DNA from: Ascidiaceihabitans sp.
GTDB taxonomy: Bacteria; Pseudomonadota; Alphaproteobacteria; Rhodobacterales; Rhodobacteraceae
DNA length: 57,706 nucleotides
NCBI GenBank assembly: GCA_028825475.1
Contig: JAPKAB010000016.1
Location: forward strand, 1-57,706
Reading direction: 5' to 3'
The translations under genes were made by a program, and so were the position numbers. Under the pieces are notes generated by a model. The model saw only the letters and a list, made by a program, of their open reading frames with translations, ran no database searches and had not been told where the DNA came from. Of the stretch, positions 10,447 through 18,782 are shown in pieces (position 1 is the first letter of the stretch; each line of letters opens with the position of its first letter).

Positions 10447-12412
10447 TACGGTTAGTCTTGCCGCTATTTTTGCGGCGGGTCAAACGCGCGCTTGCGAAAA
10501 TTACGGTGCAGGCGGATTAGAGCAACGCTGGGAAAGTTCTGCCAAAGACTATTGGTATAGCCAAAGTCAGGGATCGCGGTTGATGTTAGACAGTTGGTAT
10601 CGTGCCCTACAACTTGGTGACACTGGCACGCCTTTTGCCAACCGCGAAAATCTCGCGCGCTATGGGTTTTCATTTTGTGATGCCGACAGTGTCGATCCGA
10701 TTGGCTTTGTCCTAGACAGCGACGAGGTACGCGCGCCAGCGGTTGGGTTGAACTGCGCCGCTTGTCACACAGGTGCTCTGTATAGAGATGGACAGGAATT
10801 TACAGTTCATGGCGGTCAGGCCATGATGGATCTCCAAACCTTTACCCAAGATTTATTCAACTCCGCAGCATCCACCTTTCGCGAAGGTGCGCCATCATTC
10901 AATGATGGCAACGCATCCGCAGGACCAAAATGGATGGCGTTTTCCGCAGCCGTCATAGGTCCCGATCCAAGCAAAGAGGCCAGCGATGCCCTGTATTTGG
11001 AATTGGCCAATTGGTTGCAGTATCGCAGTAAAATCCAAGCAAGCATTGATGAGGGCGGGAACTGGGGGCACGGCCGCCAAGATGCGGTTCAGGTCATTCT
11101 AAATACAATGGCAACCCTATCAGGCCCACGGGCAGACGACGTCTTGCCTGCATCTACTGCACCTGTTTCAATCCCACATGTTTGGAACGCGCCGCGATCT
11201 GAACGCGTTCAATGGAATGGCTCAGCATTTAAGTCACGCGATATTGGATTGGCCGGAGAGTTAAGCTCAGGCGCACTGATCCGTAATATATCTGAGGTGA
11301 TTGGTGTCTTCGGTGACATCAAATTGCCTGATGAAGATGATCTAGCTGACATACCATTCCCTGGTGTGGAAACGTCGGTGCGTCTTGGCAACATCGTGCG
11401 AATGGAGCGGGCATTGAACGTCTTGACCGCCCCCAAATGGCCCGATGCTTTTGGAACGATTGATCGAACAAGTGAGGAGTATTTAGCGGGCGCTGAGCTT
11501 TACAAAACTCACTGCATTAAGTGTCATAGTTTGGTGGACCCATCCAAACCTTTAGAACCGATCATGGACGCTACGGAAAAAGCTGTGAAAAGCGGGCCTT
11601 ACGTGCGCTTAATCCCTGCGTTTGCAATGGAGGGCAACAGTGGTGTCACTGTCGACACGGACCCAATGATGGCCTGCAACGCGCTAACCCATTCGTCATG
11701 GACCGGTAAGTTTGCGGCCTACACCAACACCTTCGACGCCGTTGAGACCTTCACGACCCAAGGCTTGTCAGAAGTCGAATTGAAACGATTTGAACCGGGC
11801 ACCGAAACCCTTCGTCTGATCGAGGATATATCATTGCGGATCGTCTATGAAAAACGTCGCGAGCTGGCCAAACTTCAATTGGATGACTTAGCAGGCTCCT
11901 CTGCAGTTTTGTTCTCGTCACTCCTTACGGGTGCGGTACCCGTAGCTGGGGGCAACTGGATCATCGGTCAGCAAGCAACCGAAGCGGACAGCCCACGCCC
12001 ATCAACACATCACCTAACGGCCTTAGAAGACGTTTGGGCTGCCTGTACTGAGATCATTTTACAGCAGCTGAAACGTGATCCAACAGCTGTCCTTCCAGCG
12101 TACAAAGCCGGACCATTAGCTGGTATTTTTGCCTCGGCCCCGTATTTGCACAATGGATCAGTTCCAACAATCTATGACCTGCTGTCACCCGACATGCGCC
12201 CGGATACATTTGCGATTGGCGCGGTACACTATGACACGGAAAAAATGGGACTTGGTTTCGCACGCAAAACAAGCGCAATATCGACGTTTGTTGCTCGAAA
12301 CGTTGATGGATCATACACGCCCGGAAACGCAAATATTGGACACGCGTTTCCAGCTGAAGGCATGAACGAGGTCGAAAAAATGCAAATTCTAACCTATCTA
12401 AAAGGCCTATAA
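10427..12412 (+). CDS. RoxA-like periplasmic di-heme c-type cytochrome
   Basis: Starting at ATG 10427 (AGGGA about 8 nt upstream; an alternative ATG at 10418 has AGGG directly abutting it) the product is 661 residues with a signal peptide (MRFIFSITVSLAAIFAAGQTRA). Two heme c sites are visible: C110-AA-C113-H114 and C363-IK-C366-H367. The C-terminal motif APYLHNGSVPTIYDLLSP is typical of the di-heme peroxidase/RoxA superfamily. The size, the spacing between hemes and the N-terminal region (LDSWYRALQLGD, AVGLNCAACHTGAL) fit RoxA-like dioxygenase relatives better than the 330-residue CcpA peroxidases. RoxA cleaves polyisoprene, but the family includes many uncharacterised members and the substrate here is unknown. 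The gene is divergent from the peptidoglycan-binding gene with overlapping 5' ends and converges on the LuxR gene with a 12-nt gap. Confidence 0.75.
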   Translation: MRFIFSITVSLAAIFAAGQTRACENYGAGGLEQRWESSAKDYWYSQSQGSRLMLDSWYRALQLGDTGTPFANRENLARYGFSFCDADSVDPIGFVLDSDEVRAPAVGLNCAACHTGALYRDGQEFTVHGGQAMMDLQTFTQDLFNSAASTFREGAPSFNDGNASAGPKWMAFSAAVIGPDPSKEASDALYLELANWLQYRSKIQASIDEGGNWGHGRQDAVQVILNTMATLSGPRADDVLPASTAPVSIPHVWNAPRSERVQWNGSAFKSRDIGLAGELSSGALIRNISEVIGVFGDIKLPDEDDLADIPFPGVETSVRLGNIVRMERALNVLTAPKWPDAFGTIDRTSEEYLAGAELYKTHCIKCHSLVDPSKPLEPIMDATEKAVKSGPYVRLIPAFAMEGNSGVTVDTDPMMACNALTHSSWTGKFAAYTNTFDAVETFTTQGLSEVELKRFEPGTETLRLIEDISLRIVYEKRRELAKLQLDDLAGSSAVLFSSLLTGAVPVAGGNWIIGQQATEADSPRPSTHHLTALEDVWAACTEIILQQLKRDPTAVLPAYKAGPLAGIFASAPYLHNGSVPTIYDLLSPDMRPDTFAIGAVHYDTEKMGLGFARKTSAISTFVARNVDGSYTPGNANIGHAFPAEGMNEVEKMQILTYLKGL

Positions 12413-12424
12413 AAATCGCCCCTC

Positions 12425-13579
12425 TTAATATGGTAGATCTGGGTAAAGTGCGGATGAAGATAGGCTGACTGCGACACGAACCAGCTCAGTTCTGTTGCGG
12501 CTGCCCGATTTGCGCAATAGCGCCTTGAGCTGTGAATTCACCGTTTCAACAGTGCGCCCACGCTCTTGGGCGATTTCAGAGTTTGTATTTCCGCGGACGA
12601 CCATTTCTAAAACCAACTTCTCTGAAGGCGACAACGGAAAATACTTTGCAATAGCCTCCGCATCAATCTCGTGACTTTTACGGCTATCAAGTGCGGTAAC
12701 CACAAAGCTGCTATGGCTACCAGTAACGGCACCTGCATCAGGCGTTGTTGGTGATATCTCAAGAAATACGCCAAATTCACCATCATCAAAAGGCAGATAA
12801 ACTGCCTCCTTGCGCGGACGAGAGCCTTTGGTTCCGTGTGCAGAAATGCCACCAAGCATCCTGCGCATGTCATCTGGTAATCGATCGACACTAAGGCCAC
12901 GCCCGCCCCGTGCCAATAAATTGCATTCTTCAGCGATCCGCATGAATTCTGGGTTTGCTGACAATAGTTCTTTTCCCGCAGAAACTATCGCCACCCCGAA
13001 AGGCAATCGCGCCAGAACGGCAGTTTTCGCATCGATTTCTTGTTTCTGGCTGTTCAGGACCCGCCCAATAGACAAGGATTTCGACACATGAGGTAGGATC
13101 GTTTCGACCCATTCCAATTCATCTTGGGTGATCGGGCCATTAGAATGCGTGAACTGCAATGCAAAGCGATCCATTGAAGACGTTTCTTTGGAAAGCAACG
13201 CACCCGCGCGATAGTGAATACCCATCTCCATCATGGCACGCACATTGGGTTGTTTTTCCAGTGCCATGCGGTCGTCGGCCAAAGCCTCACAGCGGATCAA
13301 ATTAACTTCATCTCCATCAGAGGAAAGGCGTGCAAATTTTGCTTGGTCAATGATCTCATAATCGTTGTGTTTTCTGGCATAGTGCAGTGCTACGTTGGGG
13401 TCATAAACGGAAGAACAGCTGTACAATCCGATACGTTCACCCTTTGAGGTACGGCAGCTGTCAAAAATCATCCCGCCATACGCATCCGCTCGATCTGCAA
13501 TTTCTTGCAAAATATCGCCCCATAGCTTGGGGTGTGACGCACAGTCATATATTTTTGCGATCAGCTCACTGTCCTGCAT
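12425..13579 (-). CDS. LuxR-family transcriptional regulator
   Basis: The product is 384 residues with a C-terminal LuxR-type helix-turn-helix at about residues 318-380 (LSPSEKLVLEMVVRGNTNSEIAQ, then TVETVNSQLKALLRKSG). The N-terminal 300 residues resemble a PAS/GAF-like sensor, with a segment VLARLPFGVAIVSAGKELLSANPEFMRIAEE that is PAS-like. There is no receiver domain and no acyl-homoserine-lactone signature, so the signal is unknown. The gene is divergent from the subtilase (81 nt between starts) and convergent with the cytochrome, so control of the protease or the surrounding surface module is a reasonable inference. Confidence 0.8.
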   Translation of the reverse strand: MQDSELIAKIYDCASHPKLWGDILQEIADRADAYGGMIFDSCRTSKGERIGLYSCSSVYDPNVALHYARKHNDYEIIDQAKFARLSSDGDEVNLIRCEALADDRMALEKQPNVRAMMEMGIHYRAGALLSKETSSMDRFALQFTHSNGPITQDELEWVETILPHVSKSLSIGRVLNSQKQEIDAKTAVLARLPFGVAIVSAGKELLSANPEFMRIAEECNLLARGGRGLSVDRLPDDMRRMLGGISAHGTKGSRPRKEAVYLPFDDGEFGVFLEISPTTPDAGAVTGSHSSFVVTALDSRKSHEIDAEAIAKYFPLSPSEKLVLEMVVRGNTNSEIAQERGRTVETVNSQLKALLRKSGSRNRTELVRVAVSLSSSALYPDLPY

Positions 13580-13660
13580 CTTTGCGACACCGTTTTTATA
13601 AAATAAAAAATTAAATCGGGACTAATTTGACTCTGAAACAAAACACTGCATTCTCTGCCT

Positions 13661-15103
13661 ATGAAATTTAACGTCAGCCGCGCTTGTTATGCAATAACAA
13701 GCATTTCGCCTTACCTCATATTAGGATTTTGCGTCCTATTTGGTACCTTTTCAAGCGCTGAAACCGCAATAGAGCGGGAACTTCGCAATGAAAACGTGCA
13801 GTTGCAATTTCGAGTTGAACAATTGCAGGCCGCGCTTGCAAATCAAAACAGCTGCAAATCGGCTTCACCGATTATGGATCCAATAGTTCCAACACTTTTG
13901 CGCAAGCTTTCAATCCTATCAGATGCGCTAGCCGTCGCGCGGTATGATAGCGGTGAACGTGACATGATCTTGCCCGACAGCTTGTTACAAGCCGAGGTAC
14001 CTGGGCAATATATTCTATTGCTTGCTCAAAGCGGTTCCCCGTTAACCGATCCGCTTTCAATTGCGCTGGAGTTTGGGCTCCAAGTTTCGGCAATACGGTA
14101 CGTTTATTCCGATGTGCTCAATGGCTTTGCCGCCAAACTTTCAGAAACAGATCGCGCACGGCTAGAGGCCAACCCCCGCATCACTAAGATCGCTCGCGAT
14201 GGATACATCTTTGCCACTCAATCAAGCGGTTCATCAGAGGCACCCAACTCATCTGAGACTGAAACGAATATCATTCCCCAACCTACTAGCCCTGTAGACG
14301 TATATGTTTTTGACAGCGGAATTCGGGCGGCACATATTGCGTTACAGGGGCGTGTTGGAACAGGGTTCACAAGTTTTAGAAACGGAATCGGAACCGAAGA
14401 TTGCAACGGTCATGGCACCCATATCGCAGCCACCATCGGCGGCCGTGTTTATGGGCAAACGGATCAAGCACGGTTGATTTCGGTAAAGGTCTTGGACAAT
14501 GCCAATTATGGCGATGTGTCTACGTTAATCGCGGGTGTTGAATGGGTTTTAAAACAGCCCGGCGATAAACGTTTAGTGAACATGAGCCTAACGCGAAAAG
14601 CCCTACATCCGCCTACAGAATCGTTGCTTGATATTGCGGTTACAGCGCTCATTGACGCCGGTATTCCAGTTATCGTCGCTGCATGAAACTCACGTTCAGA
14701 TGCTGTATATTATTCTCCGGCACGCGTGCCAGAAGTCATAACAGTGGGTGCATTGGACGGTGACAAAATCGCCCTAACATCAAACAGCGGAACGATGGTA
14801 GATATTTACACGCAGGGCGAAAACATTCTGTCTGCTGCGATTGGCGACACCTGTGGTCAGGTTGCCAAATCAGGGACTTCAATGGCAGCTGCACGTGTTG
14901 CAGGACGTGCAGCTCTGATGATGGCCAACGGAATTACCCCAAAAGATTTAGCTGCGGCACTGCAAGACGAAGCGGCACGCGTTGAAACTGGAAATTTCAC
15001 AGGTGAAACATCGCGGTTTGTTTTAGATACTGGAGGGCAAGGTGATCTGAACAACCCGTTGTGCCCAGACGCGACTAAACCATTGGCCGCGCCCGAACAG
15101 TAA
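13661..15103 (+). pseudogene. Subtilase (S8 serine peptidase) interrupted by in-frame TGA at the oxyanion motif
   Basis: The frame is continuous over 480 codons except for TGA at 14684-14686 (codon 342). The product would carry a signal segment, a short coiled stretch (RELRNENVQLQFRVEQLQ), an I9-like inhibitor propeptide (QYILLLAQSG ... VLNGFAAKLSETDRARLEANP), and a subtilisin domain with Asp218 (VYVFDSGI), His251 (CNGHGTHIAA) and Ser407 (SGTSMAAARVAG). The stop falls in the conserved AAGN motif, whose Asn forms the oxyanion hole: the window reads A-A-stop-N. TGA is one G-to-T change from GGA (Gly). The truncated product lacks the catalytic Ser. No ribosome site precedes the downstream piece (GTG 14726), so an active protease is unlikely without readthrough. 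A sequencing error is possible. Confidence 0.85.
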
Positions 15104-15105
15104 TA

Positions 15106-16092
15106 TCACAATTGAACAGGTTGTCCTGTCTCAAGGGATTTTGCCGCTGCATCTGCAAGGCGCTGTGCGGCTACACCATCCGCGATTCCTGGCGTTGGCG
15201 AAGTGCCCGCGTTGACAGCGCCGATAAAGGCTTCCATCTCAGCAATGTAGGCCGCCTCATAGCGTTCAAGAAAGAAGTGTTTGTTCGGCGCTGTGGTGAA
15301 TCCATTGCCGCCTGCTTGCTCAACCAGATGCTCAAGTTTGTTAGCTGCGCGTAACATGCCGTTAGAACCGTGGACTTCAATCCGTTGATCATATCCATAC
15401 GTTGCCCGTCGCGAGTTATTGATGAGCGCAATTTTACCTGATGCCGTTTTAAGCGTTACAGCAGCAGTGTCGATATCCCCTGCTTCGCCGATCTCTGGAT
15501 CGACAAGGCATGAACCTGTGGCGAACAACTCAACAGGTTCTTCGCCCAACAGGAAACGCGCCATATCAAGATCGTGGATCATCATATCACGGAACAGGCC
15601 ACCTGACTGCTTGATATAGCTAACTGGAGGTGGGGATGGATCGCGTGAAGTAATTACAACCATTTCTGTTGCGCCAATCACACCTGCATCAAGCTGTGTC
15701 TTGAGGTGCGAAAAATTTGGATCAAAACGACGATTGAAGGCTGTGAAGAACCCAACGCCCGCGGCTTCAACCGCAGACTTGCATTCAGCCGCACGTTCAG
15801 AGGACAGATCAATTGGTTTTTCACAGAAGATCGCTTTGCCCGCTTTAGCCAATGCATGAATTTGATCGTAATGTAGGGTTGTAGGCGTCGCAACGATCAC
15901 TGCATCAATATCAGTCGCGGCAATAATGTCTTCAGCGCTACGCACCTCTGCGCCATACTGTCCTGCCAATTCTTCGGCTGCCGCAGGCACGAAATCCGCA
16001 ACCGCAACCAAGTTCGCAGATGCAATGCGTGCCAGGCTGCGTGCATGAACCTGACCGATACGGCCACAGCCCAAAAGGCCAATTGAGATCAT
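15106..16092 (-). CDS. iolG: Inositol 2-dehydrogenase
   Basis: IolG oxidises myo-inositol (or a related inositol) to 2-keto-inositol with NAD. The product is 328 residues: an N-terminal Rossmann fold (IGLLGCGRIGQVHARSL), the Gfo/Idh/MocA signature CEKP near residue 96 with its catalytic Lys, and the C-terminal DMMIHDLDMARFLLG segment supplying the catalytic Asp and His. The start at 16092 is preferred over a 402-residue frame starting at 16314, because AAAGGA lies 7 nt upstream, the Rossmann motif then begins at residue 3, and the longer N-terminus would overlap the preceding gene. It is the last gene of the leftward iol operon (16-nt gap from the aldolase). It converges with the subtilase with only 2 nt between stops. 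Confidence 0.9.
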   Translation of the reverse strand: MISIGLLGCGRIGQVHARSLARIASANLVAVADFVPAAAEELAGQYGAEVRSAEDIIAATDIDAVIVATPTTLHYDQIHALAKAGKAIFCEKPIDLSSERAAECKSAVEAAGVGFFTAFNRRFDPNFSHLKTQLDAGVIGATEMVVITSRDPSPPPVSYIKQSGGLFRDMMIHDLDMARFLLGEEPVELFATGSCLVDPEIGEAGDIDTAAVTLKTASGKIALINNSRRATYGYDQRIEVHGSNGMLRAANKLEHLVEQAGGNGFTTAPNKHFFLERYEAAYIAEMEAFIGAVNAGTSPTPGIADGVAAQRLADAAAKSLETGQPVQL

Positions 16093-16108
16093 AGTAATTC
16101 CTTTAATT

Positions 16109-16939
16109 TTAGACAGCCGCGATGCCACGCAATGCAATTTGCGCAGCGGCTTGAAGGTCTGGTTCGACCTGTTTGAGAATTTGAATGCGGTCAAACACAT
16201 CAACGTCGTCGGCCAATATCTGACGGATAGATTTACCAAAACCCAATCGAAGCTCGGTACCGATGTTGAATTTGCAGACCTTGGATGTTCGCGCCAAACG
16301 CTGGCGTTGCTCAAGCGGTACGCCTGATCCGCCGTGGATAACCAATGGCACTTCTGTTAGCGCTTCAATGGCCCGAATACGCACCTCGTCCAAACCACCC
16401 TCGTGGTTTTGTTGTAAGTGTACATTTCCCACTGAAATGGCCATTGCATCGACACCACTGTCGCGGGCAAAAATCGCAGCTTCTTCAGGATCAGTCCCAA
16501 GCGAGTTTTCGCCTTCACTATAACCCACGAACCCGATCTCACCTTCACAGGAAATCCCAGCGGCATGAGCGATTTCCGCAATGCGCGCAGTTTCATCAAT
16601 GTTTTGTGCAAGCGGCTTGCGCGATCCATCATACATCAGAGAGGTAAACCCGCTGTCGAGCGCCTCTTGGCATTCCTCAAACGTATAGCCATGATCTAGG
16701 TGGGCTACGACCGGAACGGATACAGTTTCAGCCAATGTCCGGAACATTTTTCCAAGGATCGGAAGCGGCGTATTTGCACGACAGGATGGACCCGCTTGCA
16801 AAATAACAGGCAGCCCTTCAGCTTCGGCTGCATTCACGTAAGCGCGCATGTCTTCCCAGCCCAAGGTGACAAGGCCACCCACAGCATAATCACCTATTAG
16901 GGCGGGCTGTAAAACGTCTTTTAGTGTCGCAAGTGTCAT
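16109..16939 (-). CDS. Class II aldolase of inositol catabolism (IolJ-like)
   Basis: The product is 276 residues, a class II fructose-bisphosphate-aldolase-family TIM barrel. Zinc-site and substrate motifs are visible: HLDHGYTFEECQEALDSGFTSLMYDGS, EGEIGF, GNVHLQ, IHGGSGVP and KFNIGTELR. In this position it most likely cleaves 2-deoxy-5-keto-gluconate-6-phosphate to dihydroxyacetone phosphate and malonate semialdehyde, the step done by IolJ in Bacillus. That is inferred from context, since the family also includes tagatose- and fructose-bisphosphate aldolases. Its ATG overlaps the TGA of the IolB paralog by 4 nt (16936-16939), which suggests translational coupling. Confidence 0.85.
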   Translation of the reverse strand: MTLATLKDVLQPALIGDYAVGGLVTLGWEDMRAYVNAAEAEGLPVILQAGPSCRANTPLPILGKMFRTLAETVSVPVVAHLDHGYTFEECQEALDSGFTSLMYDGSRKPLAQNIDETARIAEIAHAAGISCEGEIGFVGYSEGENSLGTDPEEAAIFARDSGVDAMAISVGNVHLQQNHEGGLDEVRIRAIEALTEVPLVIHGGSGVPLEQRQRLARTSKVCKFNIGTELRLGFGKSIRQILADDVDVFDRIQILKQVEPDLQAAAQIALRGIAAV

Positions 16940-17778
16940 TTGAATTTAGCTACCATATCGAGGATTCCAGGGATCGTATGCAATTGTTTTTTATGCGTTT
17001 CTTGGAAATTCTGGACCAAAGAACGCTGCGTTAAACCACCCAAAATGGTGAAGTAATACATCTCGTATCCAGGCAAAGCACAGCAAGGGTGGTACCCCTT
17101 ATCGATACAGACCGTTGAACCATTCATGATGTGGTAGGCATCGCCCACTTCATTGTCTTCGCGCTGCAGCATTTGCAGCCCAGAGCCATAGTCAGGCTTG
17201 AAGCGGAAATTGTAGGTTTCATCGTGGCGCGTCTCTATCGGAAGCTGGTTCGTGTCGTGCTTGTGGCTAGGGAAACCTGACCAGCCCCCTGCCCCTACAG
17301 TGAATAGTTCCGACACCAAAAGGCGACCAACGCGGCCATGTTGTTTTTGACCTAAAATATGTTTGATCTTGCGATGCGTTTTTGTGTCGTCCGATCCGTA
17401 TTGGACCAAATCAATTTCGTTATGGCGCACAGCGAAAGGTTCAAGAACCTCATCGAATTTTGCGCCAGCTATGAACACTTCCGCTTCGTCAGACAGGCAT
17501 GTAAAACGTGCTTCCAAACCCGTTGGGACATAAACGCCCTCAGGCTCACCGTCCCAAACATCAACGCCGCGTCCGCCCAACTGCTTGGCTTCGAACCCGC
17601 CAACGCTAACGTCGATGAGACCTGTTGCGGGCGCGATACAAGTTTCAAAGCCTGGAACGGAATAACCGTAGCTTTCGCCCTTTTTGAGCTTAACAATGTT
17701 GAAGAAGTTCAACGGAACAACGGCGTCATCAACATCAACGATCGGTTTGTTTTTGTTGTCAAATGGGGCGATATGCAT
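16936..17778 (-). CDS. IolB-family isomerase, divergent paralog
   Basis: The product is 280 residues of the IolB/KduI-type double cupin family. The C-terminal cupin shows the metal-binding signature GFPSHKHD with a downstream Glu (HDETYNFRF) and the closing GYHPCCALPGYEMYYFTILGG, comparable with the canonical IolB encoded at 28324. The N-terminal cupin diverges from the canonical copy. IolB isomerises 5-deoxy-glucuronate to 2-deoxy-5-keto-gluconate. Two copies in one locus suggests this one may serve another inositol stereoisomer or have a modified activity. It is translationally coupled to the aldolase (4-nt overlap) and lies 17 nt after iolC. Confidence 0.8.
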   Translation of the reverse strand: MHIAPFDNKNKPIVDVDDAVVPLNFFNIVKLKKGESYGYSVPGFETCIAPATGLIDVSVGGFEAKQLGGRGVDVWDGEPEGVYVPTGLEARFTCLSDEAEVFIAGAKFDEVLEPFAVRHNEIDLVQYGSDDTKTHRKIKHILGQKQHGRVGRLLVSELFTVGAGGWSGFPSHKHDTNQLPIETRHDETYNFRFKPDYGSGLQMLQREDNEVGDAYHIMNGSTVCIDKGYHPCCALPGYEMYYFTILGGLTQRSLVQNFQETHKKQLHTIPGILDMVAKFK

Positions 17779-17795
17779 CGGGAATCCTTTTCAGA

Positions 17796-18782
17796 TCAAA
17801 CGGGTGTGCTGGCCCCTGGGTGAATGGCCAAAAAGGCCTCGAGTGCTGCGCTATCTGGCATCGCAGGCGCACAGCCCGGCTTGGCCACAACAATGGCCGC
17901 ACATGCAGAGCCGCGCAAAACCGCCTCCTCCATGTCGCGCCCGTCAGCAAGGCTGGCTATGAAACCCGCCATGAAGCTGTCACCGGCACCCGTGGGTTTC
18001 AGTGCTTCAACTTTGAAAATGCCACTTTGAGTTTGAGTACCATTGGCAAAAGTGATCGCACCAAGGTGACCCATTTTGTAAACAACGATGCTTGCTGTGG
18101 ATTTGGCTAAACCTTCGGCTTTGGCCAATCCCTTTTCGATACCACCGGCCATAAATCCAAATTCTTCGTCATTGGCGACGATGATGTCTGACATGTCGCC
18201 TGCTTTTGATAGAACCTCTTCGGCAACTTGCGGTGACGGCCAGCTGTATGGACGATAATCCACATCAAAAATTACCGGTATGCCCGCTGCTTTGGCCAGT
18301 TCAAACGCGCGGAATGCAGCTGTGCGCGATGGTTCAGCGGCAAAGACCGTGCCCGCAGTGATCAGCGCGCCGTACTGGCTGTAATCAACAGCTTCGACAT
18401 CTTCGACACTCATCTGAAAATCTGCAGCACCATTGCGGTAAATCACCGAATTGTGGTCTTCAACGCGTGTTTCATACAACGCCAACGAATTTCGAAACTC
18501 ACCGGCGACTGGTTTTACATGGGTCGCATCGACTCCATATTGACCCAGTTGGTTAACACAATAGCGCCCCACTGCATCGTCAGACACGCGCGTGACTAAG
18601 GTGGCTTTCATCCCAAACTTCACCAGCCCTGCAGCGATATTGGCAGACGATCCACCCATCGCAACCATCATGGTTGTGGCATCTTCAATCGCAGCGCCTG
18701 CAGGTTCGGGGCACATGTCCATTCCGACACGACCAATAACAAGAAAGTTCTTTTGTTTGATGCCCTCTAAAACTTGCATCAA
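17796..18782 (-). CDS. iolC: 5-dehydro-2-deoxygluconokinase
   Basis: IolC phosphorylates 2-deoxy-5-keto-gluconate at C6. The product is 328 residues and a PfkB/ribokinase-family enzyme: the N-terminal GG motif (MVAMGGSSANIAAGLVKFG), the substrate region, and the C-terminal signature LKPTGAGDSFMAGFIASL with the catalytic Asp of GAGDS. Its start codon overlaps the stop of iolD by 4 nt (18779-18782). Position between iolD and an IolB paralog makes the assignment firm within the large PfkB family. Confidence 0.9.
   Translation of the reverse strand: MMQVLEGIKQKNFLVIGRVGMDMCPEPAGAAIEDATTMMVAMGGSSANIAAGLVKFGMKATLVTRVSDDAVGRYCVNQLGQYGVDATHVKPVAGEFRNSLALYETRVEDHNSVIYRNGAADFQMSVEDVEAVDYSQYGALITAGTVFAAEPSRTAAFRAFELAKAAGIPVIFDVDYRPYSWPSPQVAEEVLSKAGDMSDIIVANDEEFGFMAGGIEKGLAKAEGLAKSTASIVVYKMGHLGAITFANGTQTQSGIFKVEALKPTGAGDSFMAGFIASLADGRDMEEAVLRGSACAAIVVAKPGCAPAMPDSAALEAFLAIHPGASTPV

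Noticed and set aside
2930..14686. General stop-codon reassignment to explain the TAG and TGA interruptions
   Set aside because: TAG and TGA end many intact genes in the window (for example TAG at 48608-48610, TGA at 45474-45476), so only isolated events are plausible.
14684..14686. Selenocysteine at the subtilase TGA
   Set aside because: The family residue here is Gly, not Cys, and I see no convincing SECIS-like hairpin directly after the codon. A selenoprotein is not supported.
15106..16314. Long 402-residue version of iolG beginning at 16314
   Set aside because: The extra 74 residues overlap the aldolase gene on the same strand, show no homology, and the Rossmann motif plus ribosome site fit the start at 16092.
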